In this document: piece by piece, positions 26,345-35,063 of the stretch
How the letters are laid out: each line of letters begins with the position of its first letter
Numbering within the stretch: the stretch's first letter is position 1
Origin: JANQRX01 sp963663975
GTDB lineage: Bacteria; Pseudomonadota; Alphaproteobacteria; Rhizobiales; Kaistiaceae
DNA: 64,000 nucleotides
Reading direction: 5' to 3'
Assembly (NCBI GenBank): GCA_963663975.2
Contig: CAXXRA010000015.1
Location: 1,302,001 to 1,366,000, forward strand
Translations under genes and position numbers: made by a program
Notes under the pieces: model-generated
Database searches by the model: none
The model's input: the letters and a program-made list of their open reading frames with translations, nothing else
What the model was told of the DNA's origin: nothing

Positions 26345-26526
26345 AGCCCGGACTTCTCACACTGGACATGACCTGGGCCTCAGCCGGCCCTTCGGGTTGC
26401 TGTCGGCGGACATCTGCCGTGTCGGGCGGCTCAACCGTATGACCAGATACGCTTCTCACCGCTCTTCTTGCATCTGTCTCGCCGAACAACAACGCAGGCC
26501 CGTGTCCAGTGTGAGAAATCCGGGCT
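26345..26526. repeat. R3: MITE-like element with 24-bp inverted ends
   Basis: The left arm AGCCCGGACTTCTCACACTG plus GACA (26345-26368) and the right arm (26503-26526) are inverted copies with a single mismatch. The 134 bp between them shows no gene. It occupies the space between the divergent uppP and GST genes. The shape suggests a non-autonomous insertion element; no second copy was seen in this window. Confidence 0.6.
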
Positions 26527-26627
26527 GACCGCCTCTCGAATCGCCTTGTTCCGACCGGGTGCGGGTTCTATACCCGAAGCCCCGCGCGACCTATCACGCG
26601 CCGCACCTTTTCCTTGGCCCGCTTCCC

Positions 26628-27323
26628 ATGTCGGTTCTTCACCACTACCCGTTGTCCGTCGGATCGCGTTTCGTCCGGCTGATCTTCGCTGAGTACGGCG
26701 AAACCCCGAACCTGATCGAGGAGACGCCGTGGCTCAGGCGCGAGGAGCTGTTGAAGCTCAATCCGGCCGGCACCCTGCCGGTGCTGGTCGACGACAATGA
26801 GGCGGTGATCAGCGGTGCGGCGATTGTCGCCGAATATCTGGCCGAGACTCGGGGGACGCGGCTCGGCGAGCAGCAATCGCTGCTTCCGGCCGAGCCGGCC
26901 GAGCGCGCCGAGGCGCGGCGGCTGGTCGCCTGGTTCCTCGACAAGATGGAAGCCGAGGTGACCAGTTATCTGGTGACCGAGAAGGTCCACAAGCGCCGCA
27001 TGACCGCCGAAGAAGGCGGCGGCCCGCCGGATCCGGCGGCGATTCGCGCCGGGCGCTCGAACATCCGCATCCATATGCGCTATATCGGCTATCTGAGCGC
27101 GCGACGAAACGGCCTGGCCGGCCGCGATCTCACCTTTGCCGATCTCGCCGCCGCCGCCGCGCTGTCGGTGATCGACTACATGGGCGAGGTGCCATGGGAG
27201 GAAGACGCCACGGCGAAGGCCTGGTACGCGCGGATCAAGTCGCGCCCGTCCTTCCGCCTGATCCTGGCCGACAAGGTGCGCGGCGTGCCGGCCGCGACCC
27301 ACTACGCCGATCTCGATTTCTGA
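26628..27323 (+). CDS. Glutathione S-transferase family protein
   Basis: A 231-residue GST. The N-terminal thioredoxin-like half begins MSVLHHYPLSVGSRFVRLIF and has NPAGTLPVLVDD then AIVAEYLAET, the glutathione-binding turns. The C-terminal helical half has the N-capping motif GRDLTFADLAAAAAL. The catalytic residue is probably a Ser or Tyr near the start. ATG 26628 fits the family; the longer frame adds a poor leader. Its TGA overlaps the start area of the queG frame. Confidence 0.88.
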   Translation: MSVLHHYPLSVGSRFVRLIFAEYGETPNLIEETPWLRREELLKLNPAGTLPVLVDDNEAVISGAAIVAEYLAETRGTRLGEQQSLLPAEPAERAEARRLVAWFLDKMEAEVTSYLVTEKVHKRRMTAEEGGGPPDPAAIRAGRSNIRIHMRYIGYLSARRNGLAGRDLTFADLAAAAALSVIDYMGEVPWEEDATAKAWYARIKSRPSFRLILADKVRGVPAATHYADLDF

Positions 27324-28450
27324 CCTCTGACCCGGCCGGGCTGAAGGCCGATCTGGCGGCCGAAGGGCGGGCGGAAGGATTTGATGCGCTCGCCGTCACC
27401 CGGCCCGACGCGATTCCCCAAGCCGCGCCGCGACTGGCGCAATTCCTCGCCGAACACCACCACGGCACCATGTCGTGGATGGCGGCCAAGGCAGGGCGCC
27501 GCGGCAACCCTGCCGCCCTGTGGGGTGAGGCGCGCGCGGTGGTCATGTTCGGCCTCAATTACGGGCCCGACAGCGACCCCATGGCGACCCTCAGCCAAGG
27601 CGACCGCGGCACGATTTCGGTCTACGCCCGCAACCGCGACTATCACGGCCTGGTCAAGGGCAAGCTCAAACGCATCGCCGGCCTGTTCGCCGCCCGCACG
27701 GGCCACCAGGTCAAGGTCTTCGTCGACACCGCGCCGTTGATGGAGAAGCCGCTGGCGGAGGCCGCCGGCCTCGGCTGGCAGGGCAAGCACACCAATCTCG
27801 TCAGCCGGGAGTTCGGCTCGTGGCTGTTTCTCGGCGCCATCGTGACCGATTGCGAGCTGCCCGCCGACGCTGCCGAGAAGGATTATTGCGGCACCTGCAC
27901 CGCCTGCCTCGATATTTGTCCGACCGCGGCCTTCCCGGCCCCCTACCGCCTCGACGCCCGACGCTGCATCTCGTATCTCACCATCGAACATGCCGGGCCG
28001 ATCGCCGCCGAATTCCGCGCCGCCATGGGCAACCGCATCTTCGGCTGCGACGACTGCCTGGCGGTCTGTCCGTGGAACAAGTTCGCCGCCGCCACAAACG
28101 AGGCCAAGCTCGCCGCCCGGGACGATTTGGCCGCGCCGCCGCTCGCCGACCTGTCGCGCCTCGACGATGCCGGCTTCCGCGCCCATTTTTCCGGCTCGCC
28201 GATCAAGCGCATCGGCCGCAACCGCTTCATCCGCAACGTGCTGATCGCCATCGGCAATTCCGGCGAGACCGGTCTGGCGGCCGAGGCCGAACGCCTGCTC
28301 GGCGACGACGATCCGGTGGTGCGCGGGGCGGCGGTGTGGGCGCTGTCACGGCTCTTACCGCGGCGGCGTTTCGCGACAATGCGGCGCGGTCGCGCCGAGG
28401 CCGAGGCCGACCCGTCGGTGATCGACGAGTGGCGGCAGCAACCGCCATGA
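27320..28450 (+). CDS. queG: Epoxyqueuosine reductase QueG
   Basis: About 376 residues of a cobalamin-dependent iron-sulfur reductase that makes queuosine in tRNA. It has the ferredoxin motifs CGTCTACLDICPTAAF and FGCDDCLAVCPWNKF, which bind two 4Fe-4S clusters. An RYGRN-like YARNRDYH segment comes earlier and a HEAT-like tail (VRGAAVWALSRL) at the end. The start is unresolved: no ATG, GTG or TTG fits near the family N-terminus, only a CTG at 27320 that overlaps the GST stop as CTGA. A sequence error near the start is possible. It overlaps the next gene by ATGA. Confidence 0.85.
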   Translation: MTSDPAGLKADLAAEGRAEGFDALAVTRPDAIPQAAPRLAQFLAEHHHGTMSWMAAKAGRRGNPAALWGEARAVVMFGLNYGPDSDPMATLSQGDRGTISVYARNRDYHGLVKGKLKRIAGLFAARTGHQVKVFVDTAPLMEKPLAEAAGLGWQGKHTNLVSREFGSWLFLGAIVTDCELPADAAEKDYCGTCTACLDICPTAAFPAPYRLDARRCISYLTIEHAGPIAAEFRAAMGNRIFGCDDCLAVCPWNKFAAATNEAKLAARDDLAAPPLADLSRLDDAGFRAHFSGSPIKRIGRNRFIRNVLIAIGNSGETGLAAEAERLLGDDDPVVRGAAVWALSRLLPRRRFATMRRGRAEAEADPSVIDEWRQQPP

Positions 28451-29352
28451 ACGGCGAGGCAAAGGGTGCCATGCATCTGTTCGTCTTCGGCCTCGGCAAT
28501 TCTGGCCTGGCCTTCGCCCGGGCGATGAAGGACGAGGTAGCGTGGACCGGCGGCACGGTGCGCACGGTCGACAAGGCCATTGCGGTGACCGGCGACGGCG
28601 TCCGCGCCTTCATCTTCGACGGCACCAGCGCGGGGATCGGCGTCGGCGCCGCCATCCATCACGCCACCCACCTGGTCACCTCGATCGCGCCGGGCGACGG
28701 CGATCCGGTGCTCAGCCACCATCGCCAGGCCATTGTGGCCGCGCCTCACCTGCGCTGGATCGGCTATCTGTCCACCGTCGGCGTCTATGGCGACCATGGC
28801 GGTGACTGGGTCGACGAGGCGAGCGAGCCAAAACCTCAGCCCGGCCGGCTGAGCGCCCGGCTGGCGGCGGAGACGGCGTGGCTGGCGGTGGCGGCCGAGC
28901 GCCAAGTGCCAGTGGCGATCCTGCGCATCGCCGGCATCTACGGACCGGGCCGCAATTCGCTCAAAAAACTCAACGACGGCCGCGCCCACCGCATCGTCAA
29001 GCCGGGGCAGGTGTTCAACCGCATCCACGTCGACGACATCGTCCAGGTGCTGGCCGCGGCCGCGACGAGCGCGACCGGCGGCGTCTTCAACGTCGCCGAC
29101 GACCAACCCGCTCCGCCCCAGGATGTGGTCGCCTTCGCCGCCGAGCTGATGGGCGTCACGCCGCCGCCGGAGATACCGTTCGAAGAGGCCGAACTGACGC
29201 CGCTGGCGCGGTCCTTCTACGGCCAGAACAAGCGGGTCGCCAACGACCGGATCAAGCGTGAGCTTGGCGTCATCCTGCGCTACCCGACCTATCGCGAGGG
29301 GTTGCGGGCCCTGTGGCGGGAGGACACCTGGCGGAGCCAAGGCAGTCCGTAA
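28447..29352 (+). CDS. SDR-family NAD-dependent epimerase (YeeZ-like)
   Basis: A 301-residue atypical SDR. The Rossmann start is MHLFVFGLGNSGLAFARAM, then IGYLSTVGVYGDHGG, RIAGIYGPGRNSLKKL and GQNKRVANDRIKREL. This set is typical of YeeZ-like proteins often found beside GST or queG in alphaproteobacteria. The ATG at 28447 overlaps the queG stop in an ATGA; an ATG eight codons later would also fit. Its biochemical role is not established. Confidence 0.8.
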   Translation: MNGEAKGAMHLFVFGLGNSGLAFARAMKDEVAWTGGTVRTVDKAIAVTGDGVRAFIFDGTSAGIGVGAAIHHATHLVTSIAPGDGDPVLSHHRQAIVAAPHLRWIGYLSTVGVYGDHGGDWVDEASEPKPQPGRLSARLAAETAWLAVAAERQVPVAILRIAGIYGPGRNSLKKLNDGRAHRIVKPGQVFNRIHVDDIVQVLAAAATSATGGVFNVADDQPAPPQDVVAFAAELMGVTPPPEIPFEEAELTPLARSFYGQNKRVANDRIKRELGVILRYPTYREGLRALWREDTWRSQGSP

Positions 29353-29528
29353 ACGCCTGGCATGCCGCCATCAGCCGATGCCGATCCCCTCCGGAGCAGG
29401 CCGATCTTCTCAGGCGTGGGCGGTGTGACTTTTTGGACACTCAAAATAAATATTAGTTGAGTGATATAGACTTACCGTTCCTACATAGTAAAATTCTCGC
29501 TAAAGGTGCACAAAATTGGCTGACTTGC

Positions 29529-29888
29529 GTGGGGCGGATTCGTTTTTGTTCAATGTTGTTAGCTACGGCTCTGGCCACCGGTTGTGCCGTGCAAAGTCAC
29601 TACGTCGACGGTGAACTCGCGTCACGCACTTTTGGGTTCGGGCCGGCGAGTATGACCGCTTGTGATGCCACGAACAGCTCCATCATCCTCACCGATGCAC
29701 TGGGCATCGGTGTCGGAGACCGCGGTTTCAAGCTTGGCATCATGAGCGAGCAACGCACGTGCATTCCAGAGGATTGCAAGGTGGTCTTCTGGATCGACGA
29801 TCCGTCCATGGTCGAGGAAGTGCGTGCCCGTATCGGAGACGCTGAGAATGTTTGTGTGGCGTCGGAAATGGAGCGAGGTCGGTCATGA
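29529..29888 (+). CDS. Small lipoprotein A, upstream of peptidoglycan-hydrolase-like gene
   Basis: About 119 residues, unrecognised. From a GTG at 29529 the product reads VGRIRFCSMLLATALATGC, a lipoprotein signal peptide with lipobox LATGC. The mature part has paired cysteines (ACDATNS, RTCIPEDC, ENVCVA). Earlier TTG or later ATG starts are possible. It overlaps the next gene by ATGA, and both precede a large two-domain cell-wall hydrolase-like protein. A protective or adaptor role for that protein is a guess from position. Confidence 0.6.
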   Translation: MGRIRFCSMLLATALATGCAVQSHYVDGELASRTFGFGPASMTACDATNSSIILTDALGIGVGDRGFKLGIMSEQRTCIPEDCKVVFWIDDPSMVEEVRARIGDAENVCVASEMERGRS

Positions 29889-30307
29889 AAAGAACGATGC
29901 TGATTGTGGTCGCCGCGGCTGGTCTTGCCGGCTGTGTCAGCGCCGAGAATGCACCACTGATATTTGGACAGTCGCAGACACTCGGCATATCGGTCGGAAC
30001 CGATGCGGCGGGCGCCGGCGCCACTGCAACGGTTGGTTTCAAGGATTACAACATCGCAATCATTCCCACTATTGCAACCTGGCCCGACGGCCAACCGATG
30101 TTGATTCAGGCCAGGGTGGAGGGCTTCGACAACGTCGACGCGTACTCGACCTTCGGTCAGTTCGAGGCCAGCACCGAGGGTACCAAGATTTCGCTCGGGA
30201 AGTTCTTCGCAACCGGGATTGCCGCCCGGCGGCTTGCGGACGGATTCGCTTGCGAGGTGTCCGACGGGACCGACAAGCATTGTATTGGCGGTCGCCCAGC
30301 CTCGTAG
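29885..30307 (+). CDS. Small lipoprotein B
   Basis: A 140-residue predicted lipoprotein with signal MKRTMLIVVAAAGLAGC and lipobox LAGC. The mature part includes FGQSQTLGISVGTDAAGAGATATVGFKDYNIAIIP, a beta-rich pattern, and two cysteines near the end. No family is recognised. It overlaps lipoprotein A by 4 bp and is 58 bp upstream of the hydrolase-like gene, so the three genes likely form an operon. Confidence 0.65.
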   Translation: MKRTMLIVVAAAGLAGCVSAENAPLIFGQSQTLGISVGTDAAGAGATATVGFKDYNIAIIPTIATWPDGQPMLIQARVEGFDNVDAYSTFGQFEASTEGTKISLGKFFATGIAARRLADGFACEVSDGTDKHCIGGRPAS

Positions 30308-30365
30308 TCGCGAGCAGCTAGACCACCGCTCCTAGCATTCGTGGGTTGCAGAAGGAATTGGAAGC

Positions 30366-31670
30366 ATGCCCGTGTTCACGAATGGTACCTTTGGCAGGTT
30401 TGGCACGTTCGGAACACTGGGAACACCGGGCACCCCCAGCACGTCCGTCACGCCCGTCACGCCCGTCACGCCCGTCACGCTCGTCACGCCCGTCACACCC
30501 ATCACTCCCGACACGCCAAGCACTCCGGGCACGCCCTCATCTGTTGGAACCGCCGGAACGGCGGGAACCGGCGGGACGGCGGGAGTAACAGGCAGTCTCC
30601 CGCAGCCGCCGGGCGAGGCGTGGTTGAACCCAGCCAATTCCGCGCCGGGCGACGATCCGCGGCGCTTCACCGCCGCCCGCGTCCCGGCACCAAAGGTCGT
30701 CGTCTACATCCCCAACGACGGCACCGAGTTGATCCGCGAGGGCGGTTCGCGCTCCTGGCGGAACCACAATCCCGGCAACATCCAGAAAGGTTCGTTTGCC
30801 GATGCCAACGGGACGATCGGCGGGGATTCACGGTTTGCCATCTTCCCCGATGAATCGACCGGACGGGAAGCAATCGTGACGTTGCTGCGCGGCGCCTCCT
30901 ACAGGGACCTTACGCTCGCGAACGCCATCAATCGCTATGCACCGCCGCATGAGAACAACACCCAGGGCTACGTCGCCTTCGTGGCCGATCAAACCGAATT
31001 GGACCCGGGGACGGTGCTGTCAGGCTGGAACGTTACCGAAATCCGCAGCATTGCCAATGCGATCAAGAAAATCGAGGGCTGGACGCCGGGATCGGAACGA
31101 GAGAACGCGCCTTTTGCCGGAGGCGCCGGCGGCCCGCCCGCACCGATGGTCTCGGCCGCCGGAGCCGCATCCGACTGGATGGGCGTCGCGAACGGTGAGG
31201 CGAGTCTGCCGGAATCGGAACGCAGCGAATGGCCCGATCCCGGCGAAAATCCCCGTATCCTGCGGTACTTTGAGGTTGCCTGTCCGTGGTTTGATCCCAA
31301 TGCGGGCGACGAGGTGGATTGGTGCGCCGCGTTTGTCAACTATTGCCTCGAAACGGCCGGGTATTCAGGCAGTTCACACCCCGGGGCACGATCGTTCTTT
31401 TGGAACAAGCAAAACCGCTTCCTGAAAGTGGACCAACCGTCCTTTGGAAGCATCGCGGTATTCAGGAAGAAGCCGTTCGATGACCCGACCTGGGAGTCGG
31501 GGCCCGGTCATGTTGGTTTTTTGACGTCGTGGACGGAGGATCACATCACTCTTTTGGGCGGCAATCAGGATAATACCGTCAAAACCAAGACATACGCAAA
31601 GACCAAACGCGATGAGAACGACGCTGTGATCCGAGAGCTAGCGGGTTTCTACATTCCTGTGATGAACTGA
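30366..31670 (+). CDS. Two-domain peptidoglycan-hydrolase-like protein with Thr-Pro repeat N-terminus
   Basis: A 434-residue protein with no signal peptide. Residues 1-75 are low complexity: Gly/Phe/Thr start, a VTPVTPVTP tract, then a Gly/Thr stretch. Residues about 125-240 match the NPGN virion-protein type domain (SRSWRNHNPGNI, INRYAPPHENNTQGYVAFVA) known from phage structural lytic proteins such as PRD1 P5. Residues about 290-434 match the TIGR02594 CHAP-like amidase type, with VDWCAAFVNYCLETAGYSG (Cys) and GPGHVGFLTSW (His). Two wall-degrading domains without a Sec signal suit a contact-delivered toxin or a phage-derived lysin. It lies behind two lipoprotein genes. Confidence 0.7.
   Translation: MPVFTNGTFGRFGTFGTLGTPGTPSTSVTPVTPVTPVTLVTPVTPITPDTPSTPGTPSSVGTAGTAGTGGTAGVTGSLPQPPGEAWLNPANSAPGDDPRRFTAARVPAPKVVVYIPNDGTELIREGGSRSWRNHNPGNIQKGSFADANGTIGGDSRFAIFPDESTGREAIVTLLRGASYRDLTLANAINRYAPPHENNTQGYVAFVADQTELDPGTVLSGWNVTEIRSIANAIKKIEGWTPGSERENAPFAGGAGGPPAPMVSAAGAASDWMGVANGEASLPESERSEWPDPGENPRILRYFEVACPWFDPNAGDEVDWCAAFVNYCLETAGYSGSSHPGARSFFWNKQNRFLKVDQPSFGSIAVFRKKPFDDPTWESGPGHVGFLTSWTEDHITLLGGNQDNTVKTKTYAKTKRDENDAVIRELAGFYIPVMN
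30447..30509 (+). repeat. 9-bp tandem repeat encoding Val-Thr-Pro
   Basis: Seven units close to GTCACGCCC lie inside the coding region of the hydrolase-like protein and encode (V/I)TP triplets, with one LVTP variant. Such 9-bp repeats can change in number without breaking the frame, so the linker length may vary between strains. Confidence 0.75.
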
Positions 31671-31753
31671 ACGCAATCCGACTTGCTCCGCCCGGTTTGG
31701 CCGGAGTTAAAGACGGCCACACATGAGACTTGCTTGAATCACACGGGTATTTT

Positions 31754-32539
31754 TCAACCGCCTGCGATCTCGGCCGCCAGATCGTCGATGGCCGTCATCA
31801 GCCGGATGAGATCCTCCGGCCGCGAAATTCTGTGGTCGGCGTCCTTGATCAGAGTGAAAACCACGTCATCCGAGGCCAGATGGCTGACCAGATCGGCGGC
31901 ATGCTGCCACGGAACTTCGGTATCGGCCGCACCCTGCAAAATGTGAACCGGGCAGCCGGTTTCGATCAAACGGTCGCCGAACAGGTGGCGCTTGCCGTCC
32001 TCGATCAGCTTGAGGGTGATCGGATAGGGGTCGTCGTCGGAATATTCGTTGGGAACCGTGAAGACGCCGTTGCTGGTGATTTCGGCTCTTGCCGCCTCGT
32101 CGAACTGGGCCCACATCAGGTCCTGGGTCATGTCGGTCGCCGGGGCGAGCAGCACCAGGCCGGCGATCCGTCCGCTCTCCCGCAACGCTTCTGCCATCAG
32201 CAGCGCCAGCCAGCCGCCCATCGAGGAGCCGATGACGATCTGCGGTCCCGTGGTGACCGCCTCCAGAATCGCGATTCCTTCCTCCAGCCACATCGAGATC
32301 GTGCCATCCTCGAACCGGCCGTCGGACTCGCCGTGGCCGGAATAGTCGAACACGGTGGCGACCCAGCCCTTTGCGGCGGCATGGTCGTTAACGGCAGTGG
32401 CCTTGGTGCCGGTCATGTCGGAGCGGAAGCCGCCGAGCCAGAACAGGCCAGGCGATCCACCGGCGCGATTCATCACGGCGATGTCTCGTGCCGCATCGCC
32501 GGAACCCACCGTTATACGAGCCAGGCCCTCTTCACCCAT
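31754..32539 (-). CDS. Alpha/beta hydrolase (ABHD10-like)
   Basis: A 261-residue alpha/beta hydrolase. Visible are the oxyanion-side LGGFRSDMTGTKA, VFDYSGHGESDG, nucleophile elbow VIGSSMGGWLALLMAE, the acid in LQGAADTEVPW and the histidine in KDADHRISR. The pattern is that of the alphaproteobacterial carboxylesterases related to mitochondrial ABHD10 (acyl-protein or acyl-glucuronide esterase). It is divergent from infC. Substrate unknown. Confidence 0.85.
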   Translation of the reverse strand: MGEEGLARITVGSGDAARDIAVMNRAGGSPGLFWLGGFRSDMTGTKATAVNDHAAAKGWVATVFDYSGHGESDGRFEDGTISMWLEEGIAILEAVTTGPQIVIGSSMGGWLALLMAEALRESGRIAGLVLLAPATDMTQDLMWAQFDEAARAEITSNGVFTVPNEYSDDDPYPITLKLIEDGKRHLFGDRLIETGCPVHILQGAADTEVPWQHAADLVSHLASDDVVFTLIKDADHRISRPEDLIRLMTAIDDLAAEIAGG

Positions 32540-32682
32540 CTTTCACCTCGACGCCCTTGAACAGGCCTGACCGGTTGACTTACGATCCGGCTTGTTCGAA
32601 TCCTGTCTCGCTCGGGTCTTGAGGCTCGGGCGCGACATCTTATTCGGCATGTTTTACGCAACGACACAAGGAGACCATCACC

Positions 32683-33219
32683 ATTCGCCGACCCTATAGA
32701 GCCCCGCCTCCCGTCAAGGAAGGCCCGCGGACCAACCGCGAGATCAATGCCTCCGAGGTCCAGTTGATCGACGACAAGGGCGAAAATCTCGGCGTCGTCG
32801 CCACCGACAGCGCCCTCGACATGGCCGAAGAAGCCGGCCTCGATCTCGTCGAAATCTCACCCAACGCCGAACCACCGGTCGCCAAGATCCTCGATTTCGG
32901 CCGCTACAAATACAAGGCCCAGAAAAAGGTCGCCGAGGCACGCAAGAAGCAAAAGACCATCGAGATCAAGGAGATCAAGATGCGTCCCAACATCGACACC
33001 CACGACTACGACGTGAAAATGCGGTCGATCCGGCGCTTCTTCGAGGAAGGCGACAAGGTCAAGGTCACGCTCCGCTTTCGCGGCCGCGAAATGGCCCACC
33101 AGGAGATTGGAATCAGGCTTTTGGACCGTGTCCGCGAGGAAATCGCCCCGCTGGCCAAGGTCGAGGCCGAGCCCAAGCTTGAGGGCCACCAGATGATCAT
33201 GGTGCTGGCCCCGCGTTGA
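32683..33219 (+). CDS. infC: Translation initiation factor IF-3, ATT start codon
   Basis: A 178-residue IF-3, with VKEGPRTNREINASEVQLID at the N-domain, the basic linker KYKAQKKVAEARKKQK and the C-domain KMRSIRRFFEEGDKVKVTLRFRGREM. The start is read as ATT at 32683, preceded by AAGGAGA; no ATG or GTG fits. A rare ATT start is the known basis of IF-3 autocontrol, as IF-3 rejects it. Unusually, rpmI and rplT do not follow directly but lie 12.5 kb downstream. Confidence 0.92.
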   Translation: MRRPYRAPPPVKEGPRTNREINASEVQLIDDKGENLGVVATDSALDMAEEAGLDLVEISPNAEPPVAKILDFGRYKYKAQKKVAEARKKQKTIEIKEIKMRPNIDTHDYDVKMRSIRRFFEEGDKVKVTLRFRGREMAHQEIGIRLLDRVREEIAPLAKVEAEPKLEGHQMIMVLAPR

Positions 33220-33369
33220 AGCGCATTCCGAACCGGGAACCGGATTTCGGATAAGTCGATGCGGGGGCGGGGGGCGCAGGCCTTCCGAAGCACCGAATCG
33301 GTTGTTTGAAACTCGACCGGCCGGGAGTACGTTACTGATCTGACGGACTTGATATCTGGAGAGATCACG

Positions 33370-34224
33370 ATGTCATCGGCAGATGCCGGGTCTGGGAAAA
33401 AGCGCGCCACGACGCTGGTCTATCGCCAGACGTTTGCAACCCGGCTTACCCACTGGGTCTGGGCGATCAGCCTGTTCTTCCTGGTGCTCACCGGATTGCA
33501 GATCTTCAACGCCCATCCCTCACTCTATATCGGCAAGCAATCGGGCTTCGGCTTCGACAATTCCATCCTGGCAATCGGCGCCGAACGCAAGGGCGGGGGA
33601 ATTGCCGGCTACACCGAGCTGTTCGGGGCGCGCTTCGACACCACCGGCGTGCTCGGCGTCTCGGGGTCGGAGATTCGGCCGGAAGTCCGGGCGTTTCCCG
33701 GCTGGGCGACAATCCCGTCGAACAGGGATCTTGCGACCGGACGGGTGATCCACCTTTTCTTCGCCTGGATTCTGGTGGGTACGCTGGTCGTGTGGCTGGT
33801 CGCCAGTGTGCTGAGCGGTCATCTGCGGCGTGATGTCTGGCCGAGATTGGCCGACCTCAAAGCGATACCGCGGGAAATCGGCGAACATGTACGGCTGCGC
33901 TTCGGTCACAGCGGCCGCTACAACGCCCTGCAGAAACTCTCCTACGCAATCGTCATGTTCGTGCTCCTGCCGATGATGGTCGTCACGGGACTGGCGATGT
34001 CACCGGGCGTCAATGCCATGGTCCCGTTCTTGAACGACATCCTTGGCGGCCGGCAGACGGCGCGCACGATCCATTTCGCCATCATGGTGCTGCTCATCGG
34101 CTTCTTCATCATCCACATCGTGATGATTTTCGCCGCCGGCCCGATCAACGAACTGCGCTCGATCATCACCGGCTGGTTCCGCGCCACCCCTGCCGCCGAG
34201 GAGCGAGAAGGAGACTCGGCATGA
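33370..34224 (+). CDS. Cytochrome b561-type membrane subunit (cytochrome b/b6 domain)
   Basis: A 284-residue membrane protein with four main helices and histidines placed for b-heme binding (RLTHWVWAISLFF, GRVIHLFFAW, TIHFAIMVLLIGFFIIHIVM). It is the membrane anchor and electron-transfer partner of the molybdenum enzyme encoded next, which starts 4 bp before its stop. ATG 33370 has GGAGAG upstream. Such pairs carry out quinone-linked oxidation or reduction of small sulfur compounds, but the substrate cannot be read here. Confidence 0.85.
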   Translation: MSSADAGSGKKRATTLVYRQTFATRLTHWVWAISLFFLVLTGLQIFNAHPSLYIGKQSGFGFDNSILAIGAERKGGGIAGYTELFGARFDTTGVLGVSGSEIRPEVRAFPGWATIPSNRDLATGRVIHLFFAWILVGTLVVWLVASVLSGHLRRDVWPRLADLKAIPREIGEHVRLRFGHSGRYNALQKLSYAIVMFVLLPMMVVTGLAMSPGVNAMVPFLNDILGGRQTARTIHFAIMVLLIGFFIIHIVMIFAAGPINELRSIITGWFRATPAAEEREGDSA

Positions 34225-35012
34225 CAGAGCGACAACTTAGCCGCCGCGGTTTTCTGTCCGCCGCAGCCCTGGGAGGAAGCGGCTTCGTGCTCGCCGGCTG
34301 CGGAGCGCTGGACGCGCTGACCGACCGCGACAATCCGGTACGCAACTTCATGGAAGGTGCCAACGATCTGACTTACCGCGTGCAGCGCCTGCTGCTGCCC
34401 CGCCAGGCCCTGGCGCCGGAATTCACGGCGGCGGACATCCGCCAGCCGCAGCGCCCCAACGGCGTCACCCAGCCGCGCGACCCGAACTATCTGGCGCTGG
34501 CCCAGGCCGATTTTACCGACTATCGGCTGGAGGTCGGCGGTCTGGTCGACAACCCGCTGACCCTCGACATCGCGACCCTGACGAACATGCCGGCACGGAC
34601 CCAGATTACCCGCCACGACTGTGTCGAGGGCTGGAGCTGCATCGCCGAATGGACCGGCGTGCCGCTCGCGACCGTGTTGAAGGAGGCCAAGCCCAAGCAG
34701 CAAGCGAACTACGTCGTCTTTCGCTGCTTCGACACCATCGAGCGCAGCCTGTCGGGCGGGATCAAATATTACGAGACCATCGACATGATCGATGCCAACC
34801 ACCCCCAGACTATTCTGGCCTACGGCCTCAACGGACAGAACCTGCCGATCGAGAACGGCGCCCCGCTGCGGGTACGGGTGGAGCGACAGCTCGGCTACAA
34901 GATGGCCAAATACATACGCTCGATCGAACTGGTCGAGACGTTCGCCGATATCGGCGAGGGCAAGGGCGGCTACTGGGAAGACCGCGGCTATGAGTGGTAC
35001 GCGGGCATCTAG
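34221..35012 (+). CDS. Tat-exported molybdopterin-dependent oxidoreductase (sulfite oxidase-like domain)
   Basis: A 263-residue enzyme. The N-terminus has a twin-arginine signal SRRGFLSAAALGG followed by lipobox LAGC, so it should be exported folded and may be lipid-anchored. The sulfite-oxidase-fold core includes TRHDCVEGWSCIAEWTGV, where the first Cys is the expected molybdenum ligand, then GGIKYYETIDM and GAPLRVRVERQLGYKMAKYI. It overlaps the cytochrome b gene by ATGA. It resembles MsrP/YedY-type or related soluble Mo enzymes; the true substrate is unknown. Confidence 0.87.
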   Translation: MTERQLSRRGFLSAAALGGSGFVLAGCGALDALTDRDNPVRNFMEGANDLTYRVQRLLLPRQALAPEFTAADIRQPQRPNGVTQPRDPNYLALAQADFTDYRLEVGGLVDNPLTLDIATLTNMPARTQITRHDCVEGWSCIAEWTGVPLATVLKEAKPKQQANYVVFRCFDTIERSLSGGIKYYETIDMIDANHPQTILAYGLNGQNLPIENGAPLRVRVERQLGYKMAKYIRSIELVETFADIGEGKGGYWEDRGYEWYAGI

Positions 35013-35063
35013 GCGGCATCACCTGCAAAGCCCCGGCCGGCAATGTTGCGGCCCCGGCCCCAT

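Noticed and set aside
30332..30670. Leftward frame rich in GVTGVTGVP, looking collagen-like
   Set aside because: It is the antisense shadow of the VTP repeats of the rightward hydrolase-like gene and has no independent support.
31685..31710. Terminator after the hydrolase-like gene (CTCCG...CGGAG)
   Set aside because: Only a 5-bp stem with no T-run; too weak to call.
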